Below are positions 17,033-21,444 of a stretch of DNA of 21,444 bases, one piece after another (within the stretch, counting starts at the first letter, position 1; each line of letters begins with the position of its first letter). The DNA is from AM-2324 sp042091035 (GTDB taxonomy: Bacteria; Bacteroidota; Bacteroidia; Chitinophagales; Saprospiraceae): NCBI GenBank assembly GCA_042091035.1, contig JBELIG010000031.1, positions 1-21,444 on the forward strand, read 5' to 3'. Under the pieces are notes generated by a model. It saw only the letters and a list, made by a program, of their open reading frames with translations. It was not told where the DNA came from and made no database searches. The position numbers were made by a program, and so were the translations under genes.

Positions 17033-17203
17033 AAAAATAAACTTTAAAAATTAATTTAGAATTAGTCGTGTTTGACGCAACAAAATAACATTTTAAATCT
17101 ATTTGAAGAAATATTTTAAAAAGGAAGCAACCTTTTAGTAGATTTAGGGTCTATAGTTGTGAAGGAATACCTTAAACAATTGTATTTGTTACTAAACTTT
17201 CTA

Positions 17204-17422
17204 ATGATGAAATCAAAGATTACTCTTATTACAAAAAAATATGTTCTTATTGGGTTGGTTTTGTTGAGCTTATCTGCTTATGGATTTCTTTTGCATGAGA
17301 CTAATCAAATCGATGAGAACTCCATTGCCGCCAAAGAACAAGTGCTCAAGAGCAATGAATTGATTCCTTCAATCATAGTGATAAAAAAAATTTACGAAAC
17401 AGCTACGCAGTACATAAAATAA
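17204..17422 (+). CDS. Small exported or membrane protein, 72 residues, unknown
   Basis: From ATG at 17204 the product is 72 residues. It starts MMKSKITLITKKYVLIGLVL, with one hydrophobic stretch (about 12-28) that could be a signal peptide or membrane anchor. A polar stretch follows, then a hydrophobic C-terminal part (ELIPSIIVIKKIYETATQYIK). A GTG at 17159 would add 15 residues in frame, but the ATG gives a cleaner signal-like N-terminus. The stop codon is followed immediately by a terminator hairpin, which supports a real transcript. I do not recognise the family. It is convergent with tyrS. Confidence 0.6.
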   Translation: MMKSKITLITKKYVLIGLVLLSLSAYGFLLHETNQIDENSIAAKEQVLKSNELIPSIIVIKKIYETATQYIK

Positions 17423-17450
17423 AAAAAGCCTCATTTAGAGGCTTTTTTTT
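17421..17450. terminator. Bidirectional intrinsic terminator
   Basis: GCCTC (17428-17432) pairs with GAGGC (17438-17442) across the loop ATTTA. The stem is extended by seven A on the left and eight T on the right. It is shared by the small + gene and tyrS (-). Confidence 0.88.
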
Positions 17451-18720
17451 ATTTTGCTTTTATCAAAAACTTGTTTTTCTTTCCATTCTCAACCATCATA
17501 TACTTGCCAAGTAGCAGTTTGTCCTTGTTTAAAATCATTTCAAAGTCAGCTATTTTGACTTTATTGATTGCTACAGCATTATTTTTGATTGCCTTTCTTG
17601 CCTCCCCTTTAGAGCTTAGAATTGTGGAGTGTTCTGTAAGTAGGTCAATAATATTGAGGCCACTCTCAAAAGCTGAAGAATCAATTTCAAAGCTGCTGAT
17701 TTCACCTCCAACTGTATCGAATTCTTCTGCTGTCATTGAGTGTAATGATTCTGCAGTTGCTTTCTTATTGAATAATAATTCACTAACCTTGAGAACACTT
17801 TCATAGGCTTCTTTGGAGTGCACTCTGCAGGTTAGTTCTTCCGCAAGTATACGCTTAAGTAGTTGAGGATTATCTTTGTTCGTTTCCCAGATTTCCTCAA
17901 ATTCAGCTTTTGATTTAAGCGTGAAATATTTGAAAAAGTTTAGCAGATCCTTGTCGTCTGCGTTTATCCAAAACTGGTAGAATTTGTAGGGACTCGTTAA
18001 TTTACTATCCAGCCATATATTTCCTTGTTCAGATTTGCCGAACTTTTTGCCATCAGCTTTAGTGAGAAGAGGCGTTGTTACAGCATAAGCCTTTTGATTT
18101 AGGTTTCTTCGGATGAATTCAGTTCCTGAGGTGATATTTCCCCACTGGTCTGATCCGCCCATTTGTATGGAGCAATTAAAATCTCTAAACAAACATTGGA
18201 AATCATAAGCTTGAAGTAATTGATAACTAAATTCAGTAAAAGATAAACCGGTATCCATTCTGTTCTTTACAGAATCCTTTGAACTCATATAATTTACAGT
18301 CAGCGTTTTTCCTACATCTCTAAGGAAATCAAGCACATTCATATCCTTGTAAAAGTCAAGGTTGTTTATGATAATTGCTTTATGCTCTCCTTCAAAATCA
18401 AGAAATTTTTTGACTTGTTCCATTTGGAAGTTTAAGTTACTATCCAATTCGTCAAAACTCTTTAATTCGCGCTCTTTGTCTTTGCCTGATGGATCTCCAA
18501 TTCTACCAGTCGCTCCGCCCATAAGCACTATGGGCTGGTGGCCTGAAAGTTGGAATAGTCGCAATAGCATGATTTGCACATAATTTCCTATAGTCATGGA
18601 TGGTGCAGTAGGGTCGAACCCTATGTATCCAATGCATTTTTTTGATTCTAGATGTGCTTCTATCTCAGGTGTCGAATCGTGGAGCATTCCTCTCCACTTA
18701 AGTTCTTCTATAAAGTTCAT
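17449..18720 (-). CDS. tyrS: Tyrosyl-tRNA synthetase, with altered HIGH motif
   Basis: This 423-residue class I synthetase charges tRNA-Tyr. Family features are clear: GFDPTAPS (34-41), GGATGRIGDPSGK (68-80), FSYQLLQAYD (164-173), GGSDQWGN (188-195), KFGKS (226-230, the KMSKS equivalent) and a C-terminal S4-like RNA-binding domain (about 355-423, 'GEARKAIKNNAVAINKVKI'). The HIGH motif reads TIGN (43-46). The first His, equivalent to H45 of the Bacillus stearothermophilus enzyme and involved in tyrosine activation, is Thr (codon ACT at 18592-18594, - strand). A change from a His codon needs at least two base changes, so a simple read error is unlikely. Everything else looks intact. The gene appears to stand alone and is divergent from the FtsX-type gene. 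Confidence 0.94.
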   Translation of the reverse strand: MNFIEELKWRGMLHDSTPEIEAHLESKKCIGYIGFDPTAPSMTIGNYVQIMLLRLFQLSGHQPIVLMGGATGRIGDPSGKDKERELKSFDELDSNLNFQMEQVKKFLDFEGEHKAIIINNLDFYKDMNVLDFLRDVGKTLTVNYMSSKDSVKNRMDTGLSFTEFSYQLLQAYDFQCLFRDFNCSIQMGGSDQWGNITSGTEFIRRNLNQKAYAVTTPLLTKADGKKFGKSEQGNIWLDSKLTSPYKFYQFWINADDKDLLNFFKYFTLKSKAEFEEIWETNKDNPQLLKRILAEELTCRVHSKEAYESVLKVSELLFNKKATAESLHSMTAEEFDTVGGEISSFEIDSSAFESGLNIIDLLTEHSTILSSKGEARKAIKNNAVAINKVKIADFEMILNKDKLLLGKYMMVENGKKNKFLIKAK

Positions 18721-18872
18721 ATATCTTTTCTTATCCTTTGTAGCCTATATACTCCCAAATTTAGAAAAATTATAGTGTGATTTTTTGTTGGGGAACAATT
18801 AAATGCAAGTGAATTGAATTATTTGGTAAGGGTATTGTTTATTTTGTGGATTCATATGAATATAATGTAATT

Positions 18873-20177
18873 ATGAAGGTAGAGTTTTTTATAGCAAAAA
18901 GGACCATGAATACCAACAGAGGGGGGTATTCTGGTTTTATCATAAAACTAGCTACTATAGCTACTGCCTTGGGGCTTGCTGTTATGATTATTTCTACCTC
19001 TATGATAACAGGGTTTAAGCATGAGATTTCAGAGAAGATTTTCGGCTTTTGGGGGCATATTCACCTTACAGATTGGGATGCCAACAGATCTATATATAAA
19101 AGTACACCTATAAGCTATGATTCAAGCCTTGTTAAGCAATTGACGGATATAGAGGCTATGCGTGTTGAAATTAATACATACCATGAAGGTGTTCGTGTTT
19201 TTGATGAAATACAAACTAATGGGGGAGTAGCCTATATGCATTCTTTCGCAGTATTAGCAGCTGTTATGGAGTCTAAGAATGAACATGAGGGAGTAATATT
19301 AAAAGGCTTAGGAGCAGATTTTGATTGGGACCGTTTTTCCAAGTACATAAAGAAAGGTGTTTCTTTAGATCATACTAAAGATACGCTTGGACAAAGGCAA
19401 ATACTGATTTCTGAACAAACTGCTGTACGAATGAGTCTCGATGTCGGAGATCGGCTGAGGATCAATAAGATTCAGGATGGTCGACAAAAGTCAAGGGTTA
19501 TGAAGGTTATCGGACTTTATAAGACAGGTTTAGAAGAATATGACAAAAAATTTGCGCTTGTTAATATTCCAGCCATTCAAGATTTTAATGCTTGGGATAG
19601 TGATAAGATTGGGGGCTATGAAATATTTATTGAGGATATTGATGACCTGCCTGTTTTAACCTTTGAGGTCAATGGACAGCTATTAAGTAGCCAGAGTGGT
19701 TTGCACGCCGACAGTATTAGAGATAAATTTCCCCGTATTTTTGAATGGTTAGATTTACAGGATGTAAATAAACGTGTTATTTTAGGGCTTATGTTGCTAG
19801 TAGGAATTATAAATATGATTACTGCTTTGCTTATTCTTATTCTCGAGCGGACAAAAATGATAGGAGTATTAAAATCATTAGGCTATCCAGATAGTAGGGT
19901 GAGACGTATATTCTTGTTTTTTTCGGGAAATATTCTAGTAAAAGGAATCATTTGGGGTAATGTTGTTGGCTTAGGCTTTTGCTTGATTCAAAAGTATACC
20001 GGTTTCATAAGGCTTTCAGAAGCAGATTACTATTTGGCAACGGCTCCTGTGCAGATTCCTATGTTGGAGGTGCTTGGTTTGAATGTCCTATGTATACTCG
20101 TAACTATGCTGTTTTTAGTGCTTCCAACCTATTTGGTTAGTAGGATTAGACCAGTAGATACGCTTAGATTCAATTAA
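18873..20177 (+). CDS. FtsX-like ABC permease (LolCE/MacB type)
   Basis: This inner-membrane permease of about 434 residues is of the type that moves lipoproteins to the outer membrane (LolC/LolE) or serves related tasks. It opens with MKVEFFIAKR, typical of Bacteroidota LolE-like proteins. A first membrane helix follows (about 22-46), then a large periplasmic domain (about 47-295). Three C-terminal helices complete the FtsX domain, with 'INMITALLILILERTKMIGV' in the usual helix/cytoplasmic turn. ATG at 18873 is preferred. A GTG at 18846 would add nine non-conserved residues. Its ATPase partner is not adjacent. An exact LolC versus LolE assignment is not justified. Confidence 0.88.
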   Translation: MKVEFFIAKRTMNTNRGGYSGFIIKLATIATALGLAVMIISTSMITGFKHEISEKIFGFWGHIHLTDWDANRSIYKSTPISYDSSLVKQLTDIEAMRVEINTYHEGVRVFDEIQTNGGVAYMHSFAVLAAVMESKNEHEGVILKGLGADFDWDRFSKYIKKGVSLDHTKDTLGQRQILISEQTAVRMSLDVGDRLRINKIQDGRQKSRVMKVIGLYKTGLEEYDKKFALVNIPAIQDFNAWDSDKIGGYEIFIEDIDDLPVLTFEVNGQLLSSQSGLHADSIRDKFPRIFEWLDLQDVNKRVILGLMLLVGIINMITALLILILERTKMIGVLKSLGYPDSRVRRIFLFFSGNILVKGIIWGNVVGLGFCLIQKYTGFIRLSEADYYLATAPVQIPMLEVLGLNVLCILVTMLFLVLPTYLVSRIRPVDTLRFN

Positions 20178-20268
20178 ATTTAATTTGAATAAGGAACATT
20201 TGAAAGCAGGTACAGCGTTTGTATTAGCAGGACTTATTAAAAGATTAGTTAACTTCGTTTTTTTCGAA

Positions 20269-20274
20269 AAGGAG
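20269..20274 (+). promoter_or_regulatory. Shine-Dalgarno-like AAGGAG before the CorA gene
   Basis: AAGGAG ends 6 bases before the ATG at 20281, an ideal spacing. Bacteroidota genes generally lack such sites, and most starts in this window do too. It supports the chosen start. Confidence 0.5.
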
Positions 20275-20280
20275 TAGATC

Positions 20281-21228
20281 ATGATTCATAATTACAAAAA
20301 GGTAGAAGGAGACTTAGTGGTGCTGGAGCGGGCAGAACCTGGATGTTGGATCAATATATCGCCACCATTTACCAATGAGGAACTTGAAGAAGTTGCAAGT
20401 CTTCACGATGTGCCATTGGATTTCCTTACGGATTCATTGGATATTGATGAGCGCTCTAGATATGAAAAGGAAGACGATGTTCGTTTAATTGTCCTTAATG
20501 CGCCAATAAAGAATGATTTCCAAGGAGAGATAGCCTCCTTCTATATTACAATACCTATTGGTGTTATACTTACTGCCGATCACATAATTACAATTAGTTC
20601 GCACGGCAATGTCGTTTTAGATTCTTTTGTAAAGAACGCTGTTAAGCACTTTAACCCTGCAAATGAATGTCAATTCGTTCTTCAAATATTTGAGCAAACT
20701 GTATTCCATTACCTTCGATGCCTTAAACAATTGAATCTTAAAAGGAATTTGATTGAGAAAGAGTTATATGATAGCAGCAGGAATAAGGAGTTGAAAGATT
20801 TACTTAGCATTGAGAAGAGTTTGGTCTTTTTCTTGAATTCATTGAGTTCAAACGAACTTTTGAAGATGAAAATGAAGCGAACAGATTTCATGCGCATACG
20901 TCATGATGAAGAACTAACAGATTTTTTTGAAGATATCATCATTGATAACTCCCAGGCCTTGGAGATGGCAAATGTCTACACAAACATCTTGAACGGGACA
21001 ATGGATGCCTACAGTTCTATCATTAGTAATAATTTGAACAAGGTTATTCAGCGATTAACACTTGTAACTATCATATTGATGGTTCCAACTTTAGTTGCAT
21101 CCTTCTTTGGGATGAATGTTCCACTACCTTTTGAACAGTCCGGTGTGTCCTTTTTGGCGATTATAATTGCATCTACACTTGTCAGTCTTTTGATTGCATG
21201 GTACTTCCAGCGGAAAAGGTTATTTTAA
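20281..21228 (+). CDS. corA: CorA-type magnesium/divalent cation transporter
   Basis: This 315-residue member of the CorA family forms a homopentameric cation channel in the inner membrane. The N-terminal cytoplasmic domain (about 1-240) ends in long helices. Two C-terminal membrane helices follow (about 255-275 and 289-309). The signature GMN lies at 277-279 within SFFGMNVPLPF, just after the first helix, and a basic tail RKRLF closes the protein. Length and layout are normal. ATG at 20281 is supported by an AAGGAG site. It lies 103 bases after the FtsX-type gene on the same strand, so co-transcription is possible but not certain. Confidence 0.93.
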   Translation: MIHNYKKVEGDLVVLERAEPGCWINISPPFTNEELEEVASLHDVPLDFLTDSLDIDERSRYEKEDDVRLIVLNAPIKNDFQGEIASFYITIPIGVILTADHIITISSHGNVVLDSFVKNAVKHFNPANECQFVLQIFEQTVFHYLRCLKQLNLKRNLIEKELYDSSRNKELKDLLSIEKSLVFFLNSLSSNELLKMKMKRTDFMRIRHDEELTDFFEDIIIDNSQALEMANVYTNILNGTMDAYSSIISNNLNKVIQRLTLVTIILMVPTLVASFFGMNVPLPFEQSGVSFLAIIIASTLVSLLIAWYFQRKRLF

Positions 21229-21289
21229 AAGGCTTTCTGCCGACATTTCATTTATTTGGTTATACTTATTTAGCTACTTCACAATGTTG

Positions 21290-21374
21290 TTTTCCACATT
21301 GTTGGTAAAACATTTACTTTTCTTAAGCCCTATTGTTATTAACTTTTTCGAAGTTATCCACATAATGTGGAAAA
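21290..21374. promoter_or_regulatory. Cluster of DnaA-box-like sites
   Basis: Three 9-mers fit the DnaA box TTATCCACA. One is perfect (21354-21362, +), and two are TTTTCCACA with one mismatch (21290-21298, +; 21366-21374, -). The last two sites in order face each other in a palindrome, CCACAT-A-ATGTGG (21358-21370). A further inverted repeat, ACAATGT/ACATTGT, lies at 21281-21302. The cluster is between corA and a new reading frame. It may be part of oriC or a DnaA-controlled promoter. Confidence 0.45.
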
Positions 21375-21376
21375 AA

Positions 21377-21444
21377 ATGACTGCAAAAAAGAACCTCAGC
21401 TATTATCTTAGTGGTTACATACTCAGAAGCACAATCCTCCCCTA
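21377..21444 (+). CDS. Start of a gene cut by the window end, unrecognised
   Basis: An open frame begins MTAKKNLSYYLSGYILRSTI and runs off the end. An ATG four codons earlier (21365) is also in frame, but it lies inside the DnaA-box palindrome. Only about 22 residues are visible, and no family can be named. Its 5' region carries the DnaA-like sites. Confidence 0.35.
   Translation, partial: MTAKKNLSYYLSGYILRSTILP

Noticed and set aside
19000..21228. The FtsX-type gene and corA as one operon
   Set aside because: The 103-base gap shows neither a clear promoter nor a terminator, and the genes have no known functional link. The question was left open.

Overview
The window looks like chromosomal DNA from a Bacteroidota bacterium, possibly of the Saprospiria or Flavobacteriia. 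Three things point there. It is AT-rich. Two secreted proteins end in type IX secretion (T9SS type A) sorting domains. Most genes have no Shine-Dalgarno sequence. No rRNA, tRNA, CRISPR array or insertion sequence was seen.

The left end (1-3500, + strand) is the most unusual part. A LytTR response regulator is followed by a previously unlisted 49-codon gene whose product has a classic double-glycine (GG) leader and a short, very basic core. Fourteen bases later comes a LytS-type histidine kinase with a TPR sensor region and no visible membrane segment. Regulator, GG peptide and kinase form a ComCDE-like set. However, the kinase looks cytoplasmic and TPR-based, which recalls the Gram-positive RRNPP receptors that sense re-imported peptides. 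A gene-poor stretch follows (3122-3495). It holds several hairpins and a strong + strand terminator, so a structured RNA may be made there.

The middle (3496-10123, - strand) concerns the cell envelope. It holds a two-gene unit of a putative exported HExxH metallopeptidase and penicillin-binding protein 1C, and a separately terminated large AsmA-family protein. Next are RNase D (+), a secreted choice-of-anchor-B/T9SS protein (-), a fused double-ATPase of the peptide ABC-transporter type (+), a secreted PA-domain/T9SS protein (-), a small exported or membrane protein (+) and tyrosyl-tRNA synthetase (-). Convergent pairs share compact bidirectional hairpin terminators. The TyrRS has threonine where the first histidine of the HIGH motif should be.

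The right end (18873-21444, + strand) carries an FtsX/LolCE-type permease and a CorA-type magnesium transporter. A cluster of DnaA-box-like 9-mers, one perfect, follows, and then the first codons of a gene cut by the window edge. That cluster could belong to a replication origin or to a DnaA-regulated promoter.

The candidate new system is the peptide/TPR-kinase/LytTR locus, together with the possible structured RNA next to it.
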